Source of the DNA: Nonomuraea basaltis
GTDB lineage: Bacteria > Actinomycetota > Actinomycetes > Streptosporangiales > Streptosporangiaceae
Assembly (NCBI RefSeq): GCF_005893125.1
Contig: NZ_VCJS01000101.1
Location: 1-44,936 of the forward strand
Direction: 5' to 3'
DNA: 44,936 nt
The notes beneath the pieces were generated by a model that was not told where the DNA came from, searched no databases, and saw only the letters and a list, made by a program, of their open reading frames with translations. How positions within the stretch are numbered: position 1 is the stretch's first letter; every line of letters starts with the position of its first letter. Below, piece by piece: positions 25,035 through 33,669 of this stretch. The translations under genes and the position numbers were made by a program.

Positions 25035-25826
25035 TCAGTCGACGATGATTCCGCCGGTCAGGTTGGCGACGGTGCCGGTCATCGCGGATGCCCGGTCGGA
25101 GGCGAGGAACACCGCCGCTTCCGTGAGTTCGGCCAGCGTGGTCGGGCGCTTGCGGTGGCTCATACCACTCGCTAGCGCAATGAACTGCTCCTTGGTGATC
25201 CCCAGCGCGTCGGCGTGCAGCCCGTACACGACGTCGATGACCGGTGTCTCCACCATGCCCGTGGTGCGTAGGCAGATCGCGCGAACACCGTGCTGGGCCC
25301 ATTCGGCCGACAGCGCGCGGTTGAGACCTTCCATCGCCGCCCAGCCGACGCTCATGCCGCCCACCAGGGGCAGCGGCAAGCGGGCCGGTTCGGGTGTGTG
25401 CATCATGATCACCCCCGACCGCCGGGCGATCATGTGCCGTGCGGCGGATTTCGCGGTGATGAAATGAGCCTGGGCATACGTGGTGATCGGGCGCAGGAAA
25501 TTCTCGGCCGGCAGTTCGGTGAGCGGTATTCCCTGCAATCCCACGGGCGAGATTCCGATCGCGTTGAACGACACGTCGATGCTGCTGGCGTCGGCGACGA
25601 CCGCGTCCAGGTGCTCGGTCACGGATTTCTCGTCCCCGGCGTCCACCACGGCGGTCTCGACTGCTCCACCCGCGGCGGAGATCTCCTTCGCGACCGTGTC
25701 GATGACGTCGAGATTTCGCGCGGTCAGGAACACCCTGGCACCTTCGTGAGCGAAACCGCGGGCCACCGCACTACCGACCGCGCCGCCCGCGCCGTAGACG
25801 ACGACATTCTTGTTTTCCAGCAACAT
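25035..25826 (-). CDS. Divergent SDR-family protein without the YxxxK pair
   Basis: A 263-residue short-chain dehydrogenase/reductase fold: cofactor motif GAGGAVGSAVA near residue 11, VVDAGD, FNAIGISP and a C-terminal AVFLASDRASAMTGTVANLT with GGIIVD. In the active-site helix the usual YSASK is replaced by MSVGW (in GGMSVGWAAMEGLNRAL), so both the catalytic Tyr and Lys are absent; the usual Ser position is also changed (IMMHTPEP). It may bind NAD(P) without normal oxidoreductase activity, or use other residues. The ATG at 25826 with AGAAGG close upstream is preferred; the frame is open to 25922 but that part overlaps the end of the first SDR gene. Confidence 0.85.
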   Translation of the reverse strand: MLLENKNVVVYGAGGAVGSAVARGFAHEGARVFLTARNLDVIDTVAKEISAAGGAVETAVVDAGDEKSVTEHLDAVVADASSIDVSFNAIGISPVGLQGIPLTELPAENFLRPITTYAQAHFITAKSAARHMIARRSGVIMMHTPEPARLPLPLVGGMSVGWAAMEGLNRALSAEWAQHGVRAICLRTTGMVETPVIDVVYGLHADALGITKEQFIALASGMSHRKRPTTLAELTEAAVFLASDRASAMTGTVANLTGGIIVD

Positions 25827-25846
25827 AACCTTCTCTTTCTGGTTGT

Positions 25847-26605
25847 TCACGCCATCGCGTGAAGTCCGTGGCCGGTGAGCTGGTACTCCCGGTGCTCGTC
25901 CTGGTTGTCGGTGTCCTGGCACAGCTGCGCGATCTCGGCGCCGACGATGGCCGGCGTGAGAAGCGGTTGCAGTGCCGCCGCGAATGTGTCGGTGTCGATT
26001 CCCTGCCGCTGGGCGTATGCGGCGACCCCGGCGGCGCCGAGTTCGGTGGCAGGCGTCAGTTGCGGCAGCACGGTGGCGAAGCCGATGCCGAGCTGGGCGC
26101 GGCGGGATTCATCGGCGGCGTATCCGGCGAGAAATCGGATCATCGCCTTTGCGCCCGAGTATCCGCCGCTGAGCGGTGAGCCGCGCAGGGCAGCCCCGCT
26201 GGATATCGCCACCACCAGGCTGCCTGGCGTCAGCGGGTGGCGCAGTGCCGCGCGGATCCAATGGAAAGCGTGTTGGGTGTCGACCTGCCAGTTGCGGCTG
26301 AACGATTCCCAGGACTGTTCGTGTACCGGGCCGATGGCGGGTGTCGCGCCCGCGTTGAGCACAAGCAACGTCGGTTGGTGTTGCTCGATCAGGGTGCGGG
26401 CGGTCTCCGCGTCGGTCGCGTCGGCGACAACCGGGACGAACGCCGCACCCAATCGTCGGTGCACGTCCGCCAATGCGTCGGCGGTGCGCGCAACGCCGAC
26501 GACCTGGTGACCTTGGTCGATCAGCGCGGCGGCGATCGCCGATCCGAAGCCGCGGCCCGCTCCGGTGACCACCGCCGTGGTCTGTGACTGGCGCGATGAG
26601 CTCAT
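25847..26605 (-). CDS. SDR-family NAD(P)-dependent oxidoreductase
   Basis: A 252-residue classical SDR. Cofactor motif TGAGRGFGSAIA at residue 14 on, VADATD, LNAGA, and the catalytic residues are present: Ser in AISSGAAL, Tyr and Lys in GYSGAKAM. The C-terminal part is less typical (QLCQDTDNQDEHREYQLTGH). It is the first gene of a leftward operon with the divergent SDR 20 bp downstream. One normal and one active-site-less SDR side by side could form a heteromer (inference). Confidence 0.9.
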   Translation of the reverse strand: MSSSRQSQTTAVVTGAGRGFGSAIAAALIDQGHQVVGVARTADALADVHRRLGAAFVPVVADATDAETARTLIEQHQPTLLVLNAGATPAIGPVHEQSWESFSRNWQVDTQHAFHWIRAALRHPLTPGSLVVAISSGAALRGSPLSGGYSGAKAMIRFLAGYAADESRRAQLGIGFATVLPQLTPATELGAAGVAAYAQRQGIDTDTFAAALQPLLTPAIVGAEIAQLCQDTDNQDEHREYQLTGHGLHAMA

Positions 26606-26743
26606 ACCTATACAGAGGCGAGCTCACCGCGAAAGTCATCGCTGCGGCTTGCTTCGGGTTGCCGACACGGATTCGTCGAACAACCTCAGCGCCATCACGC
26701 CATGCGTGGCGGTACCGCCCGCACACACCGCCGCGGCGACCAT

Positions 26744-26861
26744 CGCGACACGCTGTCGTCGCGGAACAACCTCGCCGGCGCCTACCAGTCGGCGGGGGAC
26801 CTGGGCCGCGCGATCCCGCTGTATGAGCAGACGCCGGCGGATCGGCAGCGGGTGCTCGCCG
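26744..26861 (+). pseudogene. TPR fragment of an NB-ARC/TPR-type protein
   Basis: One complete repeat, RDTLSSRNNLAGAYQSAGDL then GRAIPLYEQTPADRQRVL, matches the HPxTLxSRNNLAxAYxxAGDLxRAIPLYEQTLxDR repeat of actinomycete TPR proteins. The frame continues to 27037 with sequence I do not recognise (AEFWLYEDEYDTSLRIRLWD). No start or further repeats are found, so this is a fragment. Confidence 0.7.
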
Positions 26862-27358
26862 AGCAGGCCGAATTCTGGCTTTATGAAGACGAGTACGACA
26901 CGTCGTTGCGGATACGTCTCTGGGACATCCCATCGACTGGCTACGAGGCGATCTCTACCGTGCCGCCCTCCGATGACCCGGCCCGCCTCACCTACCCGAT
27001 CGTGTTGTCCGCCGCCAACATCGACCCACGAACGTGATCACGCTTGCCGGCAACATCGTCCGCGGCAGCCTCCACCGCAAGCTCGAGGCCCGACGTCACG
27101 ACACCCCATCCCCGCGCTAGAGCAGCTCGTCATGGCGTCCAAACCGCTCCGGGACCGAGTCACCTCCTCCCTGCCCGCCCAAGGCGTCCTCCAACTGACC
27201 ACCGCACCAACTACACCTGCGGCCGCTGCCAATGGCACGGCCAGGCCCCGAACCATCGCCACCATGGACGACAACTGGCGCGCCCCCATCTGCCGCAGCT
27301 GCTACACCGGACTGATTCAGCAGCGCCCCGGCTAACCACCCTGACCGAGTGAACCCAC
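26862..27358 (+). other. Degenerate coding remnants, unassigned
   Basis: Short runs that look like coding sequence shift between frames: NVITLAGNIVRGSLHRKLEA near 27035-27100, and a possible zinc-ribbon pair, NYTCGRCQWHG in one frame near 27210 and WRAPICRSCYTGL in another near 27275. The two CxxC halves in different frames suggest a frameshifted small zinc protein of a mobile element. I cannot name a family. Confidence 0.35.
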
Positions 27359-27401
27359 GTGCCTCGCCCTCAGGTTCCCGCATCTGCCCCTGCGAGATTT
27401 C

Positions 27402-27494
27402 ACGAACCCGTCGGCTTTTCGGCAGCGGCGGCTACAACGCCGCGCTGCTGGCCGAAGTCGTCGGGCCGGATGGCCAGGTGGTCACCATTGGATG
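27402..27494 (+). pseudogene. Methyltransferase (PCMT/FxLD-type) fragment
   Basis: About 28 residues, LFGSGGYNAALLAEVVGPDG then QVVTIG, match the SAM-binding motif I region of protein-L-isoaspartate-type methyltransferases (LExGSGGYNAALLAELVG), including those of FxLD peptide systems. The frame closes at once where a leftward broken gene begins. Both ends are missing. Confidence 0.6.
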
Positions 27495-28165
27495 CCATTG
27501 AAGGCCTGTCGTTCGAAACGCCCGGCGAGCATGCAGTCCACCTGAACCCGACCGTAGGCGTCGACCCGATTGGTGCGCAGGACGACCGCACGCGCGGTGG
27601 CGAGGCCAGGGGCTACAGCGAACGCCTCGCGCAGGGTGACCAGGAGATAGCCGCACTACGTCAATGCGTAATAGCTGGCACGCCGGGTCTTGGTGAGTTT
27701 CTTCAGAGAGAAGTTGCCTGCCGGAGTACGGATGGGAACCGTTCGGGTACGAAGTCTGGGCCCGGTGCCAGGATCACGAGAGAAACCTCTGAGTCATTCA
27801 GTGCTACGGGGACCGCGGGTGCCTCGTTGTCCTCGAACGCCTCCGCCAGGACCGGCAGGACCACTTCTGGATCGTTCCCGCGCAGGCGCTGCCATTGCTG
27901 GTTGAGTTCCCACTGGTATCTGTCGCGCTCGCCATTGACCTGGATCAACCAACGCTGCGTGTCGGCCTCAGCGGCTAGTCGTGCGCGCTGCTTCGCTTCG
28001 GCGCGCGCTTTGCGCTGGAACATGCCGATGCCCGCCAGGGCCTGCTGTTCCCGAGGCGCTAGAAAGGTCGCAACGTTCGGTTGGGGGACGGGTGGCGCTA
28101 TCGGCGGTTGCGCGGATGGAAACTCGGCCCGGTGCAGGTTGAGGATTTGCAGGAAGGCGGCCGAC
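27486..28165 (-). pseudogene. DUF4236-associated protein, C-terminal part, broken
   Basis: The first frame reads REQQALAGIGMFQRKARAEA, QQWQRLRGNDPEVVLPVLAE, AFEDNEAPAVPVALNDSEVS and LVILAPGPDFVPER. After a shift near 27730 the next frame reads TPAGNFSLKKLTKTRRASYY, then a TAG stop where a coding triplet is expected, then CGYLLVTLREAFAVAPGLAT and ARAVVLRTNRVDAYGRVQVD, ending FNGIQW at 27486. This matches the C-terminal region often found after an N-terminal DUF4236 domain. At least one frameshift and one nonsense change make it inactive; the N-terminus is lost near 28165 at the resolvase fragment. Confidence 0.65.
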
Positions 28166-28474
28166 GTCGGCCTGGAGTTCCTCACCGGCGACCTGCAGGG
28201 CTCGCACGACCCGTCCGGGATCGTGTTCACCGTGCTGGCCGCGTTGCCGGGGATGGAACGCGAGTACATCCGCGACCGCACCCTGGAGGGCCACCGCCCT
28301 GCACCTGCGCGAGCAGAACCTCAGCCTGCGCGACATCGCCGCACGCCTGGTCATCACCACGGGCAAGCGGAAAGGGCGCCACCCCTCGGCGGCGACCGTC
28401 CTGCGCATGCTCCGTGATCACGACGCCAGGGCCGCCACCAGCACGGCAGGCGTGATCGCAGCGGCGGCGCGGTG
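28155..28474 (+). pseudogene. Serine recombinase (resolvase) remnant
   Basis: The first frame reads ADVGLEFLTGDLQGSHDPSG then IVFTVLAALPGMEREYIRDR and TLEGH, the C-terminal half of a resolvase catalytic domain. A second frame after a small deletion near 28295 reads LHLREQNLSLRDIAARLVIT then GKRKGRHPSAATVLRMLRDH, the HTH domain. The catalytic Ser region at the N-terminus is missing. Confidence 0.8.
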
Positions 28475-28811
28475 ACCTTACCGGTCCGCGCCCGGCTCGT
28501 CTTTCCGCACAGGAAGATGGTGCACCTGTCCGCACAATCCGAACCGGTGTATCAGCCTGTGTACCAGGTGGTGAAGGTCGCCCGCCTGCCCGTACCCAAC
28601 GAGATCCGCGAACCGGACTGCATGATCGGCCCCAAGGTCTGGGCAGCGCGCCGCATCCGCCGTCTGGCTCTCTGGCTCCTGCCCGCCGAACCCCGCAGGC
28701 GTGCTGCTGGCACCGTCAGGTGAACTGGCACCAGGCCGCCGCAGCCGCGGTTCGCCTCGTCCGCGAGGCCCAGGCCGCCGGGGTGGACAATGAGGGCCGA
28801 CCTGGTGTTCG
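28475..28811 (+). other. Unassigned stretch between two recombinase remnants
   Basis: An open frame from 28472 to 28723 (LVFPHRKMVHLSAQSEPVYQ...) and a short run near 28725-28790 (VNWHQAAAAAVRLVREAQAA) look partly coding but match no family I know. A run reading RADLVFGESV at about 28790-28825 probably belonged to the recombinase downstream in another frame. Confidence 0.3.
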
Positions 28812-29114
28812 GTGAATCTGTTCCACGCCCCGCTGCGCGAGCCGATGAAGTACGACAACGCCCACGAGCCGGTCCGAAAATATGACTGTTTTGCCGTCTG
28901 GCCGCCCGTGTCCGGGTTCCGGGCCCAGCCGCACATGCTGCGGCATAGTGCCATTACGAAGATGCGGCAGGCCGGGGTGGACCGCCGAGTGGCCCAAGAG
29001 ATCGGCGGCCATGTCTCAGCCTCGTCGCAAAATGTGTATTCCCACGTCACCGACTCCGACAAGCGCGAGGCCGTCGAGATGGTGGCCGCCGCGAGAAGGC
29101 AGGCGCAGTCGTGA
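28812..29114 (+). pseudogene. Tyrosine recombinase (phage integrase) C-terminal fragment
   Basis: The 100-residue frame carries the end of the catalytic domain: QPHMLRHSAITKMRQAGVD with the HxLRH motif, RRVAQEIGGHVSASSQNVYS with the second His and the Tyr nucleophile (VYSHV). The first catalytic Arg and the N-terminal core-binding domain are missing. NLFHAPLREPMKYDNAHE precedes it and fits the same protein. It is not an active integrase as it stands. Confidence 0.8.
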
Positions 29115-29149
29115 GCGGGCCGGACAGCCTGACCGGCACGGTGATCGCT

Positions 29150-29410
29150 CTCCATGAGCGGGACGCCTCGCTGATACGCCGCCAGCGGGCCTCCCATTCG
29201 GCCTCGTCACCACCGCAGGCGGACACGTAGGCCAGCGTCACCGTCAGCGTGGGCAGCTTACGGCCAGAGGCGGCCTCCGACGGCGCCGCAGCGGAGTAGT
29301 GGGCACGCTGAGCGAGCACCCGGTAGGTGGGGGTCGCTGGCCTTTCTGCGCAGGGCACGCAGGTTGGCCGCGAAATGTAACAACGAGCTGTCTCCCGTGT
29401 CCAGCGGACG
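29150..29410 (-). pseudogene. XRE-family HTH regulator, N-terminal remnant
   Basis: HFAANLRALRRKASDP in one frame continues, after an extra C near 29334, as TYRVLAQRAHYSAAAPSEAA, SGRKLPTLTVTLAYVSACGG and DEAEWEARWRRI. This is the N-terminal HTH of the large XRE regulators that often carry NB-ARC/TPR or WD40 domains. The frameshift and the missing downstream domains show it is broken. The stretch 29411-29659 holds no gene I can support. Confidence 0.65.
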
Positions 29411-29659
29411 CTCTGGCCGAGGCACCTGCTCTGTCCCTCCTCCGGGTCCGCCGCCACACCGACGAAGTGATCAGCTTGATCTAACAATCGTCCGCTTACC
29501 TCGTGCAACAGGCTCGGTGGTGTCGCCGGACAGACCCGGCCACGAGCTGCGCCCATACGATCAGGACCGTGTGTGCGGCTGCCGCCCCCCTTTCGCACAG
29601 GCCGCGAAGTGAGTCGGGGTCTGCGGCGGAGTAATGGTGTACCTCGAAGAAGGGACGCC

Positions 29660-30262
29660 ATGCGGATGACCGCTCCCCCCAATACGCCGGAAAGGCTGGA
29701 CGACGCCGAGCTCATCGAGCAGTCACGGCATCGGCCCGAGTCGTTCGCGGCGCTGTACGACCGCCACTTCGGCCACATCTACCGCTATGTCGCCGCGCGG
29801 GTCGGACCGCAGGTCGCCGATGACCTGGCCTCAGAGACGTTCCTGACCGCGTTTCGCAAACGACATAGTTTCGACCCCGACCGGGGCGCTGTACGCGGCT
29901 GGATGTACGGAATCGCCACCAACCTCCTCGCTGACCATCGCCGCAGCGAGATGCGGCGGCTGGAGGCGCTGGCCAGGGTGCCGGCGGACGAGCCGGGCGA
30001 GGACGAGCACTCCGACCGCGTGGCGGCGCGGGTGACCGCGGCCGGCACCCGGCGCCGGTTGGTCGCGGAACTCGGGCGGCTGCCGGACGGCGAGCGGGAC
30101 GTGCTGCTCCTGGTCGCGTACGGCGACCTCAGCTACGACGAGATCGCCCAGGCCCTCGACATCCCCCTGGGGACCGTGGCCTCCCGGCTGAACCGGGTGC
30201 GCAAGAAGCTGCGCGTGGCACTGGATGACGTCGTCACCGAATCTGGAGGATCTGATGGATGA
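29660..30262 (+). CDS. ECF-type RNA polymerase sigma factor
   Basis: A 200-residue ECF sigma factor. Region 2 spans about 30-100 (ALYDRHFGHIYRYVAARVGP, DLASETFLTAFRKRHSFDPD, VRGWMYGIATNLLADHRRSE) and region 4 about 140-185 (LPDGERDVLLLVAYGDLSYD, IAQALDIPLGTVASRLNRVR). AGAAGGG lies 6 bases before the ATG. The gene overlaps the next by 8 bp; the next encodes the membrane protein that normally accompanies this group, so the pair is an actinobacterial sigma/anti-sigma-like module. Confidence 0.93.
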   Translation: MRMTAPPNTPERLDDAELIEQSRHRPESFAALYDRHFGHIYRYVAARVGPQVADDLASETFLTAFRKRHSFDPDRGAVRGWMYGIATNLLADHRRSEMRRLEALARVPADEPGEDEHSDRVAARVTAAGTRRRLVAELGRLPDGERDVLLLVAYGDLSYDEIAQALDIPLGTVASRLNRVRKKLRVALDDVVTESGGSDG

Positions 30263-31460
30263 GCTGCGTGAGGGCGACGGTTCCCGTGATCTGGTCGAGC
30301 CGAGCCAGGTGGAGGCGGTCCTCGACCTGCTCGGGACGCACGAACCTTCCCTCGACACCGTCATGGAGGGACGCGCCCGGCTGCTGGCCGAGGCGGCCGC
30401 CACCGCCGCCCCCGTTCACGACCTGAAGCCCGCGCGGAAGAGGCGGCGCGGCCGGCTGGTCGGCGCCGGGCTGAGCCTGGCCGTGGCCGCCGCGGTCGCG
30501 GTGGTGGCGCCCACGATGCTGTCCGGCGGGCCTGTCTCCCTGACGCCCCAGCCCGGCACGTCGTCGCCGGCGGGTGCGCCGACCGCCCGGCAGATCCTGC
30601 TCGCGGCGGCCGTCGCCGCGGAGAAGGAGCGGGCGAGCGGTGACTACTGGCATACCGCGACGGTCACCCGCTGGAGTCTGACCGATCCCAACCGCGACTA
30701 CGTGATCGAGGCCAGCCAGTCGAAGGAGTCGTGGCTAGCCGAACGGCCGGAGCTGCAGAGCTGGTGGATCGACCAGTATCTCGGCACCAAGCCCGCGACC
30801 CCGCAGGACGAGGCGGCCTGGCAGGCCGCGGGCGCGCCCACGAGCTGGCGATACCCCAAGGACATGAACGAACAGCTCTTCGCCGTCCCGTCCAAGCCGC
30901 TGGAAGCGGCGGCGGGCGAGCGAACGGCCACACGGCTCCGCGGCGGTTGGAAGGGCACGGGCGGCATCCTGACAGCGCAACCGATCACCTGGAAGGACCT
31001 GCGCGAGATCCCGGACGATCCCGACCGGCTCCGGACCTACCTCCAAGAGCGCGTCACCCGGCTGCTGGCGGACAGCGCCGGCAGCGACAGGGAGGAGGTG
31101 GGGATGCGGCACCTTCGGCAGGGCTGCGTGGAGCTCATCAGCACCTTGCCTGTCTCGGGCGAGGTGCGAGCGTCCGCGTACCGGATCCTTGCATCGTTGC
31201 CCGGCATCCGGTCAGAAGGGGAAATCACCGACCCGCTGGGCCGGGACGGGCAGGCGCTCAGCTACGAGGAAGAGATTGAGCCGGGCCTGTTCGCCACGAC
31301 CCAGCTCGTCGTCGATCCCGGCACGGGCCTTCTCGCCGAGATGCGGACGACCACCATCACTCTCGCGAACGGGCGGCAGGCGGAGATCCGCAGCTCCACT
31401 GCCTACCAGGTGGCTGGCTGGACCGACGAACGCCCCGAACTGCCCGCCCGCCGAAACTGA
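30255..31460 (+). CDS. CU044_5270 family membrane protein (anti-sigma-like)
   Basis: A 401-residue protein with a cytoplasmic N-terminal part (EAVLDLLGTHEPSLDTVMEG), a basic patch, one membrane span at about 68-88 (LVGAGLSLAVAAAVAVVAPT) and an extracytoplasmic domain with PTARQILLAAAVAAEKE, SGDYWHTATV and VVDPGTGLLAEM, typical of CU044_5270 family proteins. GGAGG 5 bases before the ATG at 30255 fixes the start; an upstream ATG at 30225 lacks one. It most likely holds the overlapping sigma factor inactive until an envelope signal, though this role is inferred from family context. Confidence 0.88.
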   Translation: MDELREGDGSRDLVEPSQVEAVLDLLGTHEPSLDTVMEGRARLLAEAAATAAPVHDLKPARKRRRGRLVGAGLSLAVAAAVAVVAPTMLSGGPVSLTPQPGTSSPAGAPTARQILLAAAVAAEKERASGDYWHTATVTRWSLTDPNRDYVIEASQSKESWLAERPELQSWWIDQYLGTKPATPQDEAAWQAAGAPTSWRYPKDMNEQLFAVPSKPLEAAAGERTATRLRGGWKGTGGILTAQPITWKDLREIPDDPDRLRTYLQERVTRLLADSAGSDREEVGMRHLRQGCVELISTLPVSGEVRASAYRILASLPGIRSEGEITDPLGRDGQALSYEEEIEPGLFATTQLVVDPGTGLLAEMRTTTITLANGRQAEIRSSTAYQVAGWTDERPELPARRN

Positions 31461-31517
31461 CCCGTACGCCCACACCGGGCGAGGGGAAGAGTTCCACGGG
31501 TCCGTGACGAGCCGTTG

Positions 31518-31547
31518 GACGCGGGCACGACCGACGCGGGCACGACC
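31518..31547. repeat. 15-bp direct repeat, two tandem copies
   Basis: GACGCGGGCACGACC occurs twice in tandem just after the sigma/anti-sigma operon. The second copy supplies the left arm of the terminator hairpin, so the first may be a duplication that created an alternative stem. Confidence 0.8.
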
Positions 31548-31564
31548 GACGGGGCGTGCCCGCG
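31535..31564 (+). terminator. Hairpin terminator after sigma/CU044_5270 operon
   Basis: CGCGGGCACG (31535-31544) and CGTGCCCGCG (31555-31564) form a perfect 10-bp stem with a 10-base loop, 75 bp after the stop codon. No T tract follows. Confidence 0.6.
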
Positions 31565-31659
31565 CGGTGGTGGAGCGCCCGGCGGGTCGCCCGGAGCGAA
31601 GCACATCCCGCGGATCGGCGGATAGGTAGTGATCTATTGTCAGCGATCTGGAGCATCGT

Positions 31660-32663
31660 ATGCGACTGAGAACAACGGCGGTGGCAGCGTCCGCCCTGGT
31701 CATGCTGGCCGCCCATCCGTTACCCACGGGCGGGCGCGCAGGCAGGGCAGGACGAGCGGACCGTCACGTTGATCACCGGCGATCGGGTGACCCGCCCTGT
31801 CCGGGGGCGGAGTGATGATCGACCCCGGTGAAGGACGGGACGACCTCACCTTCCTCACCGAAGAGGAGAACGGGTGGCGGCGAGTGGTCCCCAGCGACGC
31901 CATGCCGCTGCTGGGGCAGGGACGGTTGGACCCGCGACTGTTCGACATCGATGCCCTACTGCGGGCGGGCCATGACGACCGCCGTGACCATCTGCCGCTC
32001 ATCATCACACAGGCGGCCCCGCCCAAGGCACTGGCGGGGAGTTCGGCGATCACGACGCTGGCCGCGGTCGACGGCTATGCCGTACGCCAAGAGCGCGCGC
32101 GGGCCGTCCGATTCTGGACGGAGCTCACCGGCGCCCTGGGAGGCGAGGCGAAGGTGTGGCTGGACGGAGTGCGCCGGGTCTCGCTAGAAGGCAGCGTCCG
32201 GCAGATCGGCGCGCCCGCAGCCTGGGCCAGAGGGCTGACCGGCGAGGGCGTGAAGGTCGCGGTCCTGGACACCGGGATCGACGCGGCGCACCCCGACCTG
32301 GCGGGCAAAGTGAGCCTGCGCAAGGACTTCACCGACGAGCCCGACGAAAGTGACCTGGTCGGCCACGGCACCCATGTGGCCTCCACCATCGCCGGGAGCG
32401 GCGCGGCCTCCCAGGGAAGCTACCGTGGCGTCGCCCCGGGCGCGGACCTGCTGGACGGGCGGGTGTGCGGCTCGGTGTGGTGCCGCGATTCGGCGATCCT
32501 GGCGGGCATGCAGTGGGCGGCCGAGCGGGGCGCGCGAGTGGTGAACCTGAGCCTGGGTCTGGCGGACACGCCTGAGCAGGATCCGCTGGAGCAGGCGATC
32601 GAGGCGCTGAGTGCCCGGTACGGCACGCTGTTCGTCGCCGCCGCCGGAAACGAGGGCCGGGAA
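31660..32663 (+). pseudogene. Secreted S8 (subtilisin-like) peptidase, broken at both ends
   Basis: The ATG at 31660 begins a signal peptide (MRLRTTAVAASALVMLAA). Shortly after, the frame is lost; TVTLITGDRVT appears in another frame near 31768, and from 31812 the main frame runs on with MMIDPGEGRDDLTFL. The catalytic domain keeps Asp in VAVLDTGIDAAHPD, His in LVGHGTHVAS and the oxyanion Asn in FVAAAGNEG. It then ends at about 32663 where a Tn3-family transposase fragment begins, so the Ser nucleophile region (GTSMA) is lost. Two frameshifts plus the truncation rule out an active enzyme. Confidence 0.8.
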
Positions 32664-32881
32664 CGCACCTGGTCATGTACCAGACCACGCTGGACATGTC
32701 GCTGGTGCTCAACCGGCTGAGCCGCGAGGGCGAGACGGTGCATCGCGCCGACGTGGCCATCATGTCGCCCTACCAGGAGGACAACGTACGCCGCTTCGGC
32801 GACTACATCTACGACCTGAACGCGCCGCTGGAGGGCATGGAGGTCCACCTCGATCTCGAGGAGGAGACAGAGGCAGCCTGA
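32664..32881 (+). pseudogene. Tn3-family transposase C-terminal fragment
   Basis: About 70 residues, GTHLVMYQTTLDMSLVLNRL, SREGETVHRADVAIMSPYQE, VRRFGDYIYDLNAPLEGM, match the extreme C-terminus of Tn3-type TnpA (the LxxEGxxVxxxxLAxLSPYxxxxIxRFGxY pattern). It begins in a different frame from the peptidase it interrupts. I could not identify the terminal 38-bp repeat beyond its stop. Confidence 0.6.
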
Positions 32882-33024
32882 ACGGCATGCCGGGCGGGGT
32901 CACCTCAGCCGACGAAGGCACGCCGTGGCGAGGCCGGCCCCGGCCTTACCACCCACCGGCGACCTCGCCCACACCGCGCCCTCCCTCATCTGGCCGGCCG
33001 GTACCGTAACCGGTAGCAGAAGAA

Positions 33025-33072
33025 ATCGGACGCCGGCCGATGCCCAAACCAGTAGCATCGCCGGCGTCCGAT
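33025..33072 (-). terminator. Strong terminator for the DHFR-like gene
   Basis: A 13-bp perfect stem (ATCGGACGCCGGC at 33025-33037 with GCCGGCGTCCGAT at 33060-33072) continues past one bulged base with a 5-bp stem (GATGC/GCATC) and an 11-base loop. Read leftward it is followed by TTCTTCTG. It lies 25 bp after the stop of the leftward reductase gene. Confidence 0.8.
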
Positions 33073-33097
33073 GCTTCGAAAGCGCGGACTTTCCGCG

Positions 33098-33661
33098 TTA
33101 TTTCTTGATCTCGTAGCGCAGAAGTACCACGCCATTCTCGAACCCGGTGGCCTCAATCAGCTTCAGGTCTTGCCGATCCTCGAAAATGCGCGTTCCCTTG
33201 CCGCGTGCCGCCGGGCAGACGAGCAGGGTGATCTTGTCGACGACACCGGCGTGCAGCAGGGAGCGCATGAGGGTCAAGCTGCCCCACAGCCAGATGTCCT
33301 TGCCGCTCTGCTCCTTGAGCTTCCGGATGGTGGCGGCCGGGTCGCGCGTCACGGTCGCGGCGGGAAAGTCGCCCCAGGGGGCGTCTTCCAGTTTCGACGA
33401 GGCGACGAACTTGGTGAGGTTGTTGAGCTTCTCGCCGTACTCGCCCTGTTCCTCGGCGTACGCCCAGCCCGTGGACTGGGCGTAGGTGTTCGCGCCGAGA
33501 ATCAGCGTGTCGACCTCGTCGATGAGCCCCATCACGCTTGCCTTGAACGCAGGGTCGGTGGTCTCGGAAAAGGGCTCCCCTGACACGAAGCTGAGCCCGC
33601 CGTCCTCCTCCGCGGCGATGTTGTCGACGGTAACCCACTGCTGAACGATGAGCTTTCGCAT
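33098..33661 (-). CDS. Dihydrofolate reductase-family protein (RibD C-terminal type)
   Basis: A 187-residue NADPH-binding protein of the DHFR/RibD-C superfamily. Signs are RKLIVQQWVTVDNIAAEEDG at the N-terminus, LILGANTYAQSTGWAY, ATIRKLKEQSGKDIWLWGSL with the nucleotide-binding GS, LLHAGVVDKITLLVCPAARG and GTRIFED. The true substrate of this group is not known and most are not folate enzymes. The gene is intact although it lies between two Tn3 remnants: its start is 9 bp from the transposase N-terminal fragment, so its promoter must lie within that remnant. Confidence 0.9.
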   Translation of the reverse strand: MRKLIVQQWVTVDNIAAEEDGGLSFVSGEPFSETTDPAFKASVMGLIDEVDTLILGANTYAQSTGWAYAEEQGEYGEKLNNLTKFVASSKLEDAPWGDFPAATVTRDPAATIRKLKEQSGKDIWLWGSLTLMRSLLHAGVVDKITLLVCPAARGKGTRIFEDRQDLKLIEATGFENGVVLLRYEIKK

Positions 33662-33669
33662 CACTGACT

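Noticed and set aside
32880..32925. GGGGTCACCTCAGCC after the Tn3 C-terminal fragment as a Tn3 terminal repeat
   Set aside because: GGGGTC here points inward rather than outward for a right end, and no matching partner was found.
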